A DNA stretch of 64,000 nt, from the NCBI GenBank assembly GCA_036734105.1, contig DAIMZH010000007.1, positions 32,373-96,372 on the forward strand. The letters run 5' to 3'. This document shows positions 1-7,092 of this stretch, piece after piece; positions within the stretch are counted from its first letter, which is position 1, and the number at the start of each line of letters is the position of its first letter. The stretch comes from Azoarcus_F sp036734105 (GTDB taxonomy: Bacteria; Pseudomonadota; Gammaproteobacteria; Burkholderiales; Rhodocyclaceae). The notes below the pieces were generated by a model that saw nothing but the letters and a program-made list of their open reading frames with translations, had not been told where the DNA came from and ran no database searches. The translations under genes were made by a program, and so were the position numbers.

Positions 1-679
1 AGGCGGCCAGAAAGTCGGCACGCCAGGCAGCGGGTTGCTGAGCGCTGCGTATCCGGTAACGGTAGGCTGGGCGGCTGCCGGGTTGCAGCAGCTCGGTCTG
101 CTCCAGCGCGTCGGCCGAGATCAGCAGCGGTGGCCCGCTCCAGTCGGCGCGCAGGCTGCGGTCGGGCTGGCGGGCGATGATGGCGCGCACCTGCAGGGTG
201 GCGACACCGAGCGCAACCGCATCCCCCACTTGCAGGCCAAGGCGTTCGGCCAGAACGCGGTCGATGGCAGCGCCGTGGGTGCCGTCGCGGGCTGCCAGCG
301 CGACTGCGAGGGTTTGCGCCGGCATCAGCTCGACTGCGCCGTAAAGCGGGTAGGCGCTGTCCGCGCTTTGCAGTTCGACCAGATGGGTGTCGCCCGCTTC
401 GGTCATCAGCATGCTGCGGAATTCGATCAGACGCGACACCGTGCCACGCTCACGCATCCACAACACCATGTCGTCCGGCAGCGGTGCGCGGCTACGCACC
501 TCCAGATCGCCCCCGAACAGCACCCGCGTGTCGGCCAGCAGGCTGGCGCCGATCTGGCGGTATAGCCCCCCGCTGGCAGCGATCAACGCCACCCCCAGGG
601 TCAGGCAGGCGCAGAACACCCACAAGCTGCGGCCACTGCCGCGCAGGTCGCGCCAGGCAAGCCTAAGCAGTGTGGGCAT
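1..679 (-). CDS. ybbP: YbbP-like ABC exporter permease, N-terminal part (runs off window)
   Basis: Reading the minus strand from an ATG at 679 gives an uninterrupted frame of about 226 codons to the window edge. It starts MPTLLRLAWRDLRGSG, followed by one hydrophobic segment (about residues 18-40) and then a soluble region with FGGDLEVRSR and IDRVLAERLGLQVGD. This layout is typical of the MacB/FtsX-like periplasmic domain of the large YbbP permease (about 800 residues in the family). The start overlaps the end of the ATPase gene by 17 bases, so the two are translationally coupled. In this family the pair is a putative exporter linked to lysophospholipase/TesA genes; no tesA gene is visible here. 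The C-terminal membrane part lies outside the window. Confidence 0.8.
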   Translation of the reverse strand, partial: MPTLLRLAWRDLRGSGRSLWVFCACLTLGVALIAASGGLYRQIGASLLADTRVLFGGDLEVRSRAPLPDDMVLWMRERGTVSRLIEFRSMLMTEAGDTHLVELQSADSAYPLYGAVELMPAQTLAVALAARDGTHGAAIDRVLAERLGLQVGDAVALGVATLQVRAIIARQPDRSLRADWSGPPLLISADALEQTELLQPGSRPAYRYRIRSAQQPAAWRADFLAA

Positions 680-1352
680 TGTGCTGCTCCGGTGCTTCGC
701 TGAGCCTGCCCTCGGACAGTCGCAGCACGCGGTCGCAGCGCGCCGCGAAGTCCATGTCATGGGTCACCAGCACCAGCGTGGTGTTGGTCTCGGCGTTGAG
801 GTGCAGCAGCAGTTCGCCGATGGCCGAGCCGGTGCTGTCGTCAAGGTTGCCGGTTGGCTCGTCGGCCAGCACCAGCTTGGGCGCATGTACCAGCGCACGT
901 GCAATCGCCACGCGCTGCTGCTCGCCACCAGACAGTTGCCCCGGATAATGGGCCAGGCGCGCCCCCAGCCCGACACGCTCCAGCATGGCACGCGCACGCT
1001 CGCGGGCATCCCGTCGGCCGGCAATTTCCAGCGGCAGCGCGGCGTTGTCGAGTGCGCTGAGGCTGGGTACCAGGTGAAACGACTGAAACACGATGCCCAT
1101 GTGGTCGCGCCGCAAGTCGGCAAGCTGATCGCGGTCCAGCGACTCCAGCGCACGGCCATCGAACACCACCGAACCGGCGGCGGGCTTTTCCAGCCCGGCG
1201 AGCAGCAGCAACAGCGAGGTCTTGCCAGTGCCGGAGGGGCCGGCAATCGCCACCCGTTCGCCCGCCCCGATGTTCAGACTGACCTCGCGCAAGATGTTGA
1301 TGCGTGCCGCACCAAGCTGGTAATGCATGCTGAGATGTTTGAGCTGGATCAT
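663..1352 (-). CDS. ybbA: YbbA/LolD-like ABC transporter ATP-binding protein
   Basis: A 229-residue ABC ATPase. Walker A GPSGTGKTS, the Q-loop region, the signature LSGGEQQRVAIARAL, Walker B LVLADEPTGNLDD and the switch His in LVTHDMDF are all present. The ATG at 1352 (MIQLKHLSMHYQ) is preferred over an upstream in-frame ATG at 1397, because the ABC domain starts right there and the extra 15 residues (MQKKRRPFF...) are not family-like. It overlaps the downstream YbbP-like permease, and the two should form one exporter complex energised by this subunit. The LolD/MacB/FtsE group shares these motifs; the YbbP-type partner makes YbbA the best call. Confidence 0.88.
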   Translation of the reverse strand: MIQLKHLSMHYQLGAARINILREVSLNIGAGERVAIAGPSGTGKTSLLLLLAGLEKPAAGSVVFDGRALESLDRDQLADLRRDHMGIVFQSFHLVPSLSALDNAALPLEIAGRRDARERARAMLERVGLGARLAHYPGQLSGGEQQRVAIARALVHAPKLVLADEPTGNLDDSTGSAIGELLLHLNAETNTTLVLVTHDMDFAARCDRVLRLSEGRLSEAPEQHNAHTA

Positions 1353-1565
1353 ACGGTCACAGTGCTGATTGAAAAAGGGCCGGCGCTTTTTTTGCAATGG
1401 TGTGCCGGTTTGTCGCCTTATCGTACCTTTCGTTCCTGACGAAAAAAGTGTTTTTGAAGTGGCATGCAGAATCGCAAGTGCAATTTCGAGAGTATGCTAG
1501 CGATAAGGACATAGGCTTATGGTTTGCCTTGATGTTATGAAAGTTGCACGAGGAATTCGAAATCT

Positions 1566-1593
1566 GGAGTTTATGAGTTATCCCGTATGGTAA
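1566..1593 (+). promoter_or_regulatory. mini-ORF overlapping the diguanylate cyclase start
   Basis: A GGAG (1566-1569) lies 3 bases before an ATG at 1573 that opens a six-codon frame (MSYPVW) ending in TAA at 1591-1593. The cyclase ATG at 1587 lies inside this frame, with the two frames overlapping at ATGGTAA. The cyclase ATG has no well-spaced Shine-Dalgarno of its own (the GGAG is 17 bases away). This suggests translational coupling, but the GGAG-ATG spacing is also short, so the evidence is weak. Confidence 0.3.
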
Positions 1594-3107
1594 AAGCTGC
1601 GAGCGCGGACCCCAGGCACGACCGCCAAGCCCTGACGCGACGTGTCGTGCGGGTGTTCCTGCCGCTAATACTACTATTGCTGGTGATCAACAGCGCGCTG
1701 CTGGTGTCTGGCGTCAGACAGGCCCACTTGCAGATCGAACAGACCATGCTGCATTCACTGCGGATTCTGCGCGAGACGACAGTCATTGTCGAAGACGCAT
1801 TCAATGAGGAGATGGAAGACGGCTTGCGGATATTTTTGGCTGAGTACCGCGCGCAAGGCGATGATGTCGAGCTAATCGACCTGACTGACCTGCAGCATCG
1901 GATGGGCAACCGGGTCGATGTGTATGCCATCGATACGTCCGGCGTAGTGCGGCACAGCACACTGGCGCAAGATATTGGGCTCGATTTTCGTCAATGGCCC
2001 GACTTTCATGCCTATCTCGAAGAGATTCGTCAGTCTGGCGAGTTGCGTATTGATTCAATCAGCAAGGAGTCCAAGACCGGCTTCTTCCGAAAGTACGGCT
2101 ACGTAGCCACGCCTGACAAGCGCTGGCTACTTGAGCTCGGCATCAAGCTCGAAATCCTGGCCGAAAGCCTTGCACCTTTTGACCCTGTGCTGATTGCCCG
2201 ACAATTGGTCAAAGATCACCCACACCTCAATCAGCTCCGCATCATCGACCGCCACGGCTGGCAGCTTTCGATGACACAGCCCGAACAAGTGGAACCTGAA
2301 GTCTTTGAGCGGGTGCTGCATGTGCTCGACACCCGTCAAGCGCAGAGCTATCTGCAGTGGAACAGGTCGCTCAGATACCTGCCCATGCCCGACAGCGTAG
2401 GCGAGTACTCCTTTGGCTTGCGCATGCAGGTGGCCGAGTTCGACTACAACCTCAACCGTATTCTGCTGGGCGTCGGCGCAAACCTGCTGATCGCCATAGC
2501 CGCAATCGCGCTGATCCTGCGTCTCAGCGCCGGAATGAGGCAAACCGAAACCGGCCTGCATGCTGCCCGTGAAGCGCTGGAAGCGGCTAACCGCAAGCTC
2601 ACCGAACTGTCGGCCACAGACGGCTTGACCGGCATTGCAAATCGTCGGCGTTTTGACGAGTTCGCCGCCGTGGAATGGGCCCGTGCGCTGCGCGACCGCA
2701 AGCCGCTAGCCGTGTTGATGCTGGATGTCGATCAGTTCAAGGCCTACAACGACAACTATGGTCATCTTGCCGGTGACGAAGCGTTAAAGCATGTTGCCGG
2801 GATTCTGCAAAACAAGGTGCGCCGCCCCGGCGATCTGGTTGCCCGATATGGCGGCGAGGAGTTTGTGGCGATGCTGGCCGGAACTACCCCGGATGCCGCC
2901 CTGGACGTGGCCGAGAACATCAGAACCCAAGTCGTCGCGCTGGCTTTGCCGCACCAGTACAGCAGTCATGGTGTATTGAGCGTCAGCATAGGCGTAGCCG
3001 TTTTGGTTTCGGACTCTCACACCAGCCTCGAAGCCTTGCTTGAAGCGGCAGATAATGCGCTCTACAAAGCCAAGACCCGTGGCCGAAACCGGGTTGAGCT
3101 TGTCTGA
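1587..3107 (+). CDS. membrane-anchored diguanylate cyclase (GGDEF)
   Basis: A 506-residue protein. A transmembrane segment at about residues 22-45 is followed by a roughly 245-residue extracytoplasmic sensory region, a second membrane segment at about 293-315, a short coiled coil, and a GGDEF domain (about 335-505). The active-site motif is intact (RYGGEEF, about residue 421), and an RxxD inhibitory site (RPGD) sits five residues before it, so this should be an active, product-inhibited c-di-GMP synthase. The C-terminal DNALYKAKTRGRN is the usual GGDEF ending. The sensory domain is not identified beyond a CACHE-like layout (inference). The gene is transcribed divergently from ybbA. The start codon overlaps a six-codon upstream frame (see the entry at 1566). 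Confidence 0.9.
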   Translation: MVKAASADPRHDRQALTRRVVRVFLPLILLLLVINSALLVSGVRQAHLQIEQTMLHSLRILRETTVIVEDAFNEEMEDGLRIFLAEYRAQGDDVELIDLTDLQHRMGNRVDVYAIDTSGVVRHSTLAQDIGLDFRQWPDFHAYLEEIRQSGELRIDSISKESKTGFFRKYGYVATPDKRWLLELGIKLEILAESLAPFDPVLIARQLVKDHPHLNQLRIIDRHGWQLSMTQPEQVEPEVFERVLHVLDTRQAQSYLQWNRSLRYLPMPDSVGEYSFGLRMQVAEFDYNLNRILLGVGANLLIAIAAIALILRLSAGMRQTETGLHAAREALEAANRKLTELSATDGLTGIANRRRFDEFAAVEWARALRDRKPLAVLMLDVDQFKAYNDNYGHLAGDEALKHVAGILQNKVRRPGDLVARYGGEEFVAMLAGTTPDAALDVAENIRTQVVALALPHQYSSHGVLSVSIGVAVLVSDSHTSLEALLEAADNALYKAKTRGRNRVELV

Positions 3108-3319
3108 CCTTGCGTTGCGGGCGCTGCACCCTGTTTAACCGCCAACGCGCAGCCGCGAGCCGTACTGCAGCCAGCGATGACAAAAGCCCGTGATGTTGCG
3201 CCACACACGTGTTCGATGGGCTTGTTCGACCCGACCCCTTGGCGTCTCCGACCAGGACAGGCCCAGCACGCATTCCATCGGCCTTCGTTGAAGTCATTTT
3301 TGAGCCAAGCTTGTGGGCC

Positions 3320-3580
3320 TCAATAATCGTAGTGATAGCGTAGTTGTGCGATAAAGATATGGTCGTCCACAACTTTATAAACAAGTCTGTGTTCGTCGTT
3401 GATGCGTCGAGACCAGTAACCGGACAAGCCATGCTTTAACGGCTCAGGTTTGCCAACGCCTTCAAAGGGCATTCGTTGAATGTCTTTGATTAGCGCATTG
3501 ATCCGCTTGAGCATGGCTTTATCGGTTTTTTGCCAATACAGGTAGTCGTCCCATGCCTTGCCAGAAAACGTGAGTTTCAT
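3320..3580 (-). CDS. yoeB: YoeB/Txe-family mRNA interferase toxin
   Basis: 86 residues, the normal length for YoeB. It opens MKLTFSGKAWDDYLYWQ, and the C-terminal half contains EPLKHGLSGYWSRRINDEHR followed by LVYKV and ends in the ...LRYHYDY tail that is diagnostic for YoeB. The conserved Glu, Arg and C-terminal His-Tyr pair are present, so it should be active. YoeB cleaves mRNA in the ribosomal A site and is neutralised by YefM. The start overlaps the end of the antitoxin gene by 4 bases (ATGA), the standard order antitoxin-toxin. Confidence 0.93.
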   Translation of the reverse strand: MKLTFSGKAWDDYLYWQKTDKAMLKRINALIKDIQRMPFEGVGKPEPLKHGLSGYWSRRINDEHRLVYKVVDDHIFIAQLRYHYDY

Positions 3581-3828
3581 TCAATCAACTCACGTTCAGC
3601 ACCTCCTCCGGCTTCCAGTTCAGCTATCGATTCCAGTAAATGTCGGGCATTGGCAGGCGAGCGTAGCAGGTATGCCGTTTCTTCCATGGCCTGGAAATCC
3701 TCTAGCGAAATCATTACTACAGGTGATTCCCGCTTTCGAGTGATGATGACCGGGGTATGGTCATTGCACACTTTTTCCATGGTTTTCGACAAGTTGGCAC
3801 GAGCGACGGTGTAGCTTATGGCGTCCAT
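3577..3828 (-). CDS. yefM: YefM/Phd-family antitoxin
   Basis: 83 residues starting MDAISYTVARANLSKTMEKV, the DNA-binding N-terminal fold of Phd/YefM. It contains PVIITRKRESPVVMISLEDF and then a flexible acidic C-terminus that would wrap the toxin. It lies directly upstream of yoeB with a 4-base overlap, so the module is autoregulated by family precedent. The promoter should lie in the roughly 100 bases above 3828, but no clear operator was recognised. Confidence 0.93.
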   Translation of the reverse strand: MDAISYTVARANLSKTMEKVCNDHTPVIITRKRESPVVMISLEDFQAMEETAYLLRSPANARHLLESIAELEAGGGAERELIE

Positions 3829-4174
3829 GGGGGCTCCTCAAATACTATCTCGTACGCGAATATGTACAGAAAGACTAGCGGCTACTTACAAGGGCGTCAA
3901 CCCGGACGCATTCTTGTTCGCTACGCTTCGCTTCGACGAGTTCCTGGTGGCGCTCCTCGGTGGATATCCCCGAGCGAGCTGCACGCGTGATCAAGTTGCC
4001 CAAAGCACCGAAGGGGGTCACCAGCGCTTATGCGCGGTGACCCCCTTCGTTATCGACTGACTGCTGGTAACACCATCCAACCTGCAGCATCGGCACAGAA
4101 AAATAATCGGGGTTATCTGCTGAATTTTGTGGTTCGCCCCGTTGGCGCTGGCGAACAAGAACTAGGGGGGACGT
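3829..4174. other. intergenic stretch between two toxin-antitoxin modules
   Basis: About 350 bases without a supportable gene. The left part should hold the yefM-yoeB promoter (minus strand). The centre contains a very strong hairpin (separate entry). A plus-strand frame through 3900-4060 is open but has no recognisable family, start signal or domain, and I do not call it. Confidence 0.5.
4009..4049. repeat. near-perfect inverted repeat (18 paired bases)
   Basis: The arm CGAAGGGGGTCACC (4009-4022) is matched exactly by its reverse complement at 4036-4049. Inside, GCGC (4024-4027) pairs with GCGC (4032-4035) around the loop TTAT, with one bulged A at 4023. No T-run follows on the plus strand, so a classical intrinsic terminator is unlikely. 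It could be a mobile-element end, a protein-binding site or a structured RNA. Confidence 0.85.
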
Positions 4175-4203
4175 TTGACGTTATTGTCGCGTGGCGTTAC
4201 TAT
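4175..4203 (+). promoter_or_regulatory. predicted sigma-70 promoter of higBA
   Basis: TTGACG (4175-4180), a 17-base spacer, then TACTAT (4198-4203). The higB ATG is at 4210, only 6 bases after the -10 element, so transcription should begin at or within a base or two of the start codon, giving a leaderless higB message. Confidence 0.65.
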
Positions 4204-4209
4204 TTGTCC

Positions 4210-4479
4210 ATGATCATATCGTTCAAGTGCAAGGATACAGAGCAGCTTGCAGGCGGGTGTTCCGTCAGACGCTTTGTAAATTTTGAGCGCGTTGCCTTGA
4301 GGAAAATTCGCCAACTCCAGCTTGCAAATCGGCTGGATGATCTTAAAGTGCCGCCCGGCAATATGTTGGAACCGTTGCACGGTGATCGCCAAGGTCAGCA
4401 CAGCATTCGAATCAATAAGCAATTCCGGGTTTGCTTCCGCTGGACCAAGGCCGGCGCGGAAATTGTCGATTACCATTAG
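4210..4479 (+). CDS. higB: HigB/RelE-family toxin
   Basis: 89 residues from the ATG at 4210 (MIISFKCKDTEQLAGG). It contains VALRKIRQLQLANRLDDLKVPPGN, broken here only by notation, and then QHSIRINKQFRVCFRW and the final ...EIVDYH, all typical of the HigB (plasmid-maintenance killer) branch of RelE mRNA interferases. The length fits the family (about 92). The order toxin before antitoxin is the hallmark of higBA. There is no Shine-Dalgarno at a usable distance; with the promoter entry above, this suggests leaderless translation. Confidence 0.9.
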   Translation: MIISFKCKDTEQLAGGCSVRRFVNFERVALRKIRQLQLANRLDDLKVPPGNMLEPLHGDRQGQHSIRINKQFRVCFRWTKAGAEIVDYH

Positions 4480-4489
4480 GAGGCAACTC

Positions 4490-4804
4490 ATGCGCAACAT
4501 TGACGCAGTAACGCCAGGCGAGCTGCTTAAAGAAGAGTTTCTAGAGCCGATGGGCATTTCTCAATATCGTCTCGCTAAAGAAATCGGCGTACCTGCCCAG
4601 AGGATAGGCCAGATTATTGCCGGAAAACGTGCGATTTCGGTAGACACCGACCTGCGACTTTGCCGCTTCTTTGGTTTGTCCAATGGGTATTGGTTGCGTG
4701 CTCAGGCAGCTTTTGATACTGAAGTTGCGGAAGAGGCCCTTGAAGAGCAGTTGAAGAGTATTCGTCCATGGAGTGCCGTTTCAGAAATCGGACACAGGGC
4801 ATAA
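4490..4804 (+). CDS. higA: HigA antitoxin (XRE-family HTH)
   Basis: 104 residues, ATG at 4490 with a strong Shine-Dalgarno (AGGAGG) 10 bases downstream of the higB stop. The protein begins MRNIDAVTPGELLKEEFLEP. A helix-turn-helix follows (QYRLAKEIGVPAQRIGQIIA), then the family motif DTDLRLCRFFGLSNGYWLRA. It should repress its own promoter and neutralise HigB. The strong ribosome site on higA versus none on higB would favour antitoxin excess. The C-terminal tail is slightly long, and a group II intron fragment begins just after it. Confidence 0.93.
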   Translation: MRNIDAVTPGELLKEEFLEPMGISQYRLAKEIGVPAQRIGQIIAGKRAISVDTDLRLCRFFGLSNGYWLRAQAAFDTEVAEEALEEQLKSIRPWSAVSEIGHRA

Positions 4805-4833
4805 CCAACGGCTGCACGGCGACCGATATTCTG

Positions 4834-4941
4834 CCCCATGGCGACTCCAAGCTGGCGCGTGCGCCGGGCACCGACGGCATGGCGGTCGATGAACTGCCGG
4901 ATTACCTTCAAGTACGATCTGCTCACCCGCGTCGTTGTTGA
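4834..4941 (+). pseudogene. fragment of a group II intron reverse transcriptase/maturase
   Basis: In the frame of 4852 the sequence reads LARAPGTDGMAVDELPDYLQ and then runs into a stop at 4939-4941. APG-DG-V--LP-YL is the conserved N-terminal (RT-0) block of group II intron-encoded reverse transcriptases. Neither the remaining RT domain nor intron RNA secondary structure could be recognised on either side. This is therefore a short relic of an intron that once sat next to higA. The call rests on one motif. Confidence 0.6.
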
Positions 4942-4970
4942 GTGCTTGGCGTGAGAGTGGAGAACGTCGG

Positions 4971-6449
4971 TCAGTGGGCGCTTCCCCTGAACCGTCGCCA
5001 GCCCATCCAGCCCGACAGGCCGAGGATCAGCGCGATGCAGGTGGCACTGACCGGGTCGGTCAGCAGCACGCCCGGATCGCCGCGCGAGAACAGCAGGGTG
5101 CGACGCAGGTATTCCTCGAACGCCGGGCCGAGAATGAAGCCGAGCACCAGCGGCGTGGGTTCGAGTCCGAGGCGCAGCAACGCCCAGCCGAACACGCCGA
5201 AGGCCAGCATCAGCCAGACGTCGAACAGCGAGTTGTGCACCGAATGCACGCCGATCAGGCTGATGACCACGATCAGCGGCACCAGGCGCCGGAACGGGAT
5301 GCGCAGGAGCGAGGCCCAGACCCCCGCAAAGGGCAGGTTGAGGATGACCAGGATGAGGTTGCCGACGATCAGGCTGGCCATCAGCGCGGTGAAGAGGTCG
5401 GGGTTCTGCACGATGAAACCCGGGCCCGGCATGATGGCGTGGATCATCAGCGCACCGGCCAGCACCGCCATCACCGGGCTGCCGGGCAGGCCAAGCGTGA
5501 GCAGCGGCACCAGCGCGCTCTGCGCGGCAGCGTTGTTGGCGGCTTCTGGGGCCGCGACGCCGGCTACCGCGCCGTCGCCGAGCGGACGGTCGCGGGTGGC
5601 GAAACCCGACTCAAGACCACGTGCGGCCAGCGCCGCCAGCAGCGTGCTCGCACCGGGGATCACGCCCAGGGCGGCGCCGACGGTGGTGCCGCGCAGGGTG
5701 GGCAGCCATGCCGCGCGCAGGTCGGCGCGCGTGGGCCAGGGCCAGCGCACCAGACGGATGCGCTCGGGTCGTCCTCCGGTTTCCAGCGCGCGGATCAGCT
5801 CGGCCAGCCCGAAGATGCCCATGACCAGCGGCACGAAACCGATGCCGTCGCGCAGCTCGGGGATGCCGAAGGTGAAGCGGGGCTGCCCACCGGCGAGGTC
5901 GGTGCCGATCAGGCCCAGCCAGGCGCCGATCATGATCAGCGCCAGCGCGGGCAGGACCGGCCCCGGCGAGATGACCGCGGCGGCAAACAGTCCGAGTGCG
6001 ATCAGGCCCACGAGTCCGGCCGGCGCAATCGCGGTGGTCACCTGCGCGAGCGGCGCCGACACGGTCGCGATGAGCACCGCCGTCACCAGCCCGGCAAACA
6101 GCGAGGCGAGCGCCGCGACCGCGATGGCGGGTCCGGCCCTGCCCTGCAGGGCCATCCGGTGTCCGTCCAGCGCCGTGACCACCCCTGAGCACTCGCCCGG
6201 CAGGTTCAGCAGGATCGAGGTGGTGGAGCCGCCATATTGCGCGCCGTAATAGATGGCGGCCATCATGATGATGGCGCCCGCTGGCTCGAGCGCGAAGGTC
6301 AACGGCAGGAGCAGCGCCAGCGTCGCGGCGGGCCCGATTCCCGGGAGCACGCCGACCAGCGTGCCGAGCAGGGCGCCGAGCGTACAGAGCAGGAGGTTCT
6401 CGGGGGTCAGCGCGAGCGCGAAGCCCGAGGCCCAGGCGGCAAAGTCCAT
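4971..6449 (-). CDS. tctA: tripartite tricarboxylate transporter large membrane subunit TctA
   Basis: 492 residues, very hydrophobic, about 11-12 membrane segments, the usual TctA length (about 500). The conserved N-terminal block GTLVGVLPGIGPAATLALLL and the second block PGASTLLAALAARGLE are present, as is GLPGSPVMAVLAGALMIHAI. With TctB it forms the membrane channel of a secondary uptake system that takes carboxylates from the periplasmic binder TctC. The gene starts 9 bases after the tctB stop (order tctB-tctA). The region is visibly richer in GC than the atp or che genes, suggesting acquisition (inference). Substrate cannot be read from sequence. Confidence 0.92.
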   Translation of the reverse strand: MDFAAWASGFALALTPENLLLCTLGALLGTLVGVLPGIGPAATLALLLPLTFALEPAGAIIMMAAIYYGAQYGGSTTSILLNLPGECSGVVTALDGHRMALQGRAGPAIAVAALASLFAGLVTAVLIATVSAPLAQVTTAIAPAGLVGLIALGLFAAAVISPGPVLPALALIMIGAWLGLIGTDLAGGQPRFTFGIPELRDGIGFVPLVMGIFGLAELIRALETGGRPERIRLVRWPWPTRADLRAAWLPTLRGTTVGAALGVIPGASTLLAALAARGLESGFATRDRPLGDGAVAGVAAPEAANNAAAQSALVPLLTLGLPGSPVMAVLAGALMIHAIMPGPGFIVQNPDLFTALMASLIVGNLILVILNLPFAGVWASLLRIPFRRLVPLIVVISLIGVHSVHNSLFDVWLMLAFGVFGWALLRLGLEPTPLVLGFILGPAFEEYLRRTLLFSRGDPGVLLTDPVSATCIALILGLSGWMGWRRFRGSAH

Positions 6450-6458
6450 TTTCGTGTC

Positions 6459-6983
6459 TCAGAATGCCGGCCAGAGCGGTGCAGTCGGCGGCAGAAAGGT
6501 GATGCCGATGATGGCGGTCAGGCCCGAGAGTCCGGCCACCGTCAGGCCGAGCGCGACCGGGCCCCGCTCGCCGGCGCCCAGTGCCGCCAGCGCGGCCGCG
6601 AGACCCGCAGAGATCACCAGTCCCAGCACCGGCAGCGCGAGTGCGAACAGCAGCACCGCGCCGAGCAGGGCCAGTCCGCTCCAGCTCTGTGTCGTCGCCC
6701 CCGTCCCGCAACCCTTCGGGCCGTCGTGTTCCGTGCGCAGGGCGAGCCACACCGCCCACAGGCTACCGATCGCGATCACCCCCTTGGCCAGGAGCTGGGC
6801 CAGCAGCCCTGGGCCGACGTTGGGTCCCAGCCACGCAGGCTGGCCGCGCGCGAGCAGCAGCATTGCCACGCCTACCGCGCATAGCGCCAGGCCGGGCAGG
6901 GCCCGTTTCAGGAGCGCGCGGAGGGCGCGCGTGGACGTTTCCGTCCTGCAGTTGTGTCGCGTCGGGACGATCTTGCTGCTCAT
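6459..6983 (-). CDS. tctB: tripartite tricarboxylate transporter small membrane subunit TctB
   Basis: 174 residues with four predicted membrane segments, as expected for TctB (about 150-170). Sequence conservation in this family is low; the call rests on length, topology, and position immediately upstream of tctA. The start at 6983 leaves a cytoplasmic N-terminus with several Arg residues (ALRALLKRALPGLALC). Divergent from tctC, sharing a 109-base regulatory region. Confidence 0.85.
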   Translation of the reverse strand: MSSKIVPTRHNCRTETSTRALRALLKRALPGLALCAVGVAMLLLARGQPAWLGPNVGPGLLAQLLAKGVIAIGSLWAVWLALRTEHDGPKGCGTGATTQSWSGLALLGAVLLFALALPVLGLVISAGLAAALAALGAGERGPVALGLTVAGLSGLTAIIGITFLPPTAPLWPAF

Positions 6984-7004
6984 GGTCAGCCTTGAGTGCG
7001 TGAG

Positions 7005-7033
7005 TTGACAGGTATGGGTTTAGTTATGATACT
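7005..7033 (+). promoter_or_regulatory. predicted tctC promoter
   Basis: TTGACA (7005-7010), a 17-base spacer, then GATACT (7028-7033). The -35 is a consensus match. The expected start of transcription is near 7040, leaving about a 50-base leader before the tctC ATG at 7093. Confidence 0.65.
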
Positions 7034-7040
7034 CATTCCT
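7022..7040 (+). promoter_or_regulatory. palindrome / Fur-box-like site over the tctC -10
   Basis: ATGATACTCAT (7026-7036) is a perfect 4-3-4 palindrome overlapping the -10 hexamer. Aligned with the classical 19-base Fur consensus, positions 7022-7040 match at 12 of 19. The placement fits a repressor site. A Fur identity is only suggested; a local regulator of another family is equally possible. Confidence 0.35.
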
Positions 7041-7092
7041 ATTTAAAAATGTTGATTTCACCAACCTACTCTCTCGAACCCAGGAGCGAAAC

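Noticed and set aside
3900..4060. Open frames through the hairpin between the toxin-antitoxin pairs
   Set aside because: No start signal or recognisable domain; they run through a structured repeat.
4935..6249. Long plus-strand open frames opposite tctA
   Set aside because: They come from high GC at third codon positions of tctA; translations are Arg/Gln/Ala-rich low-complexity.
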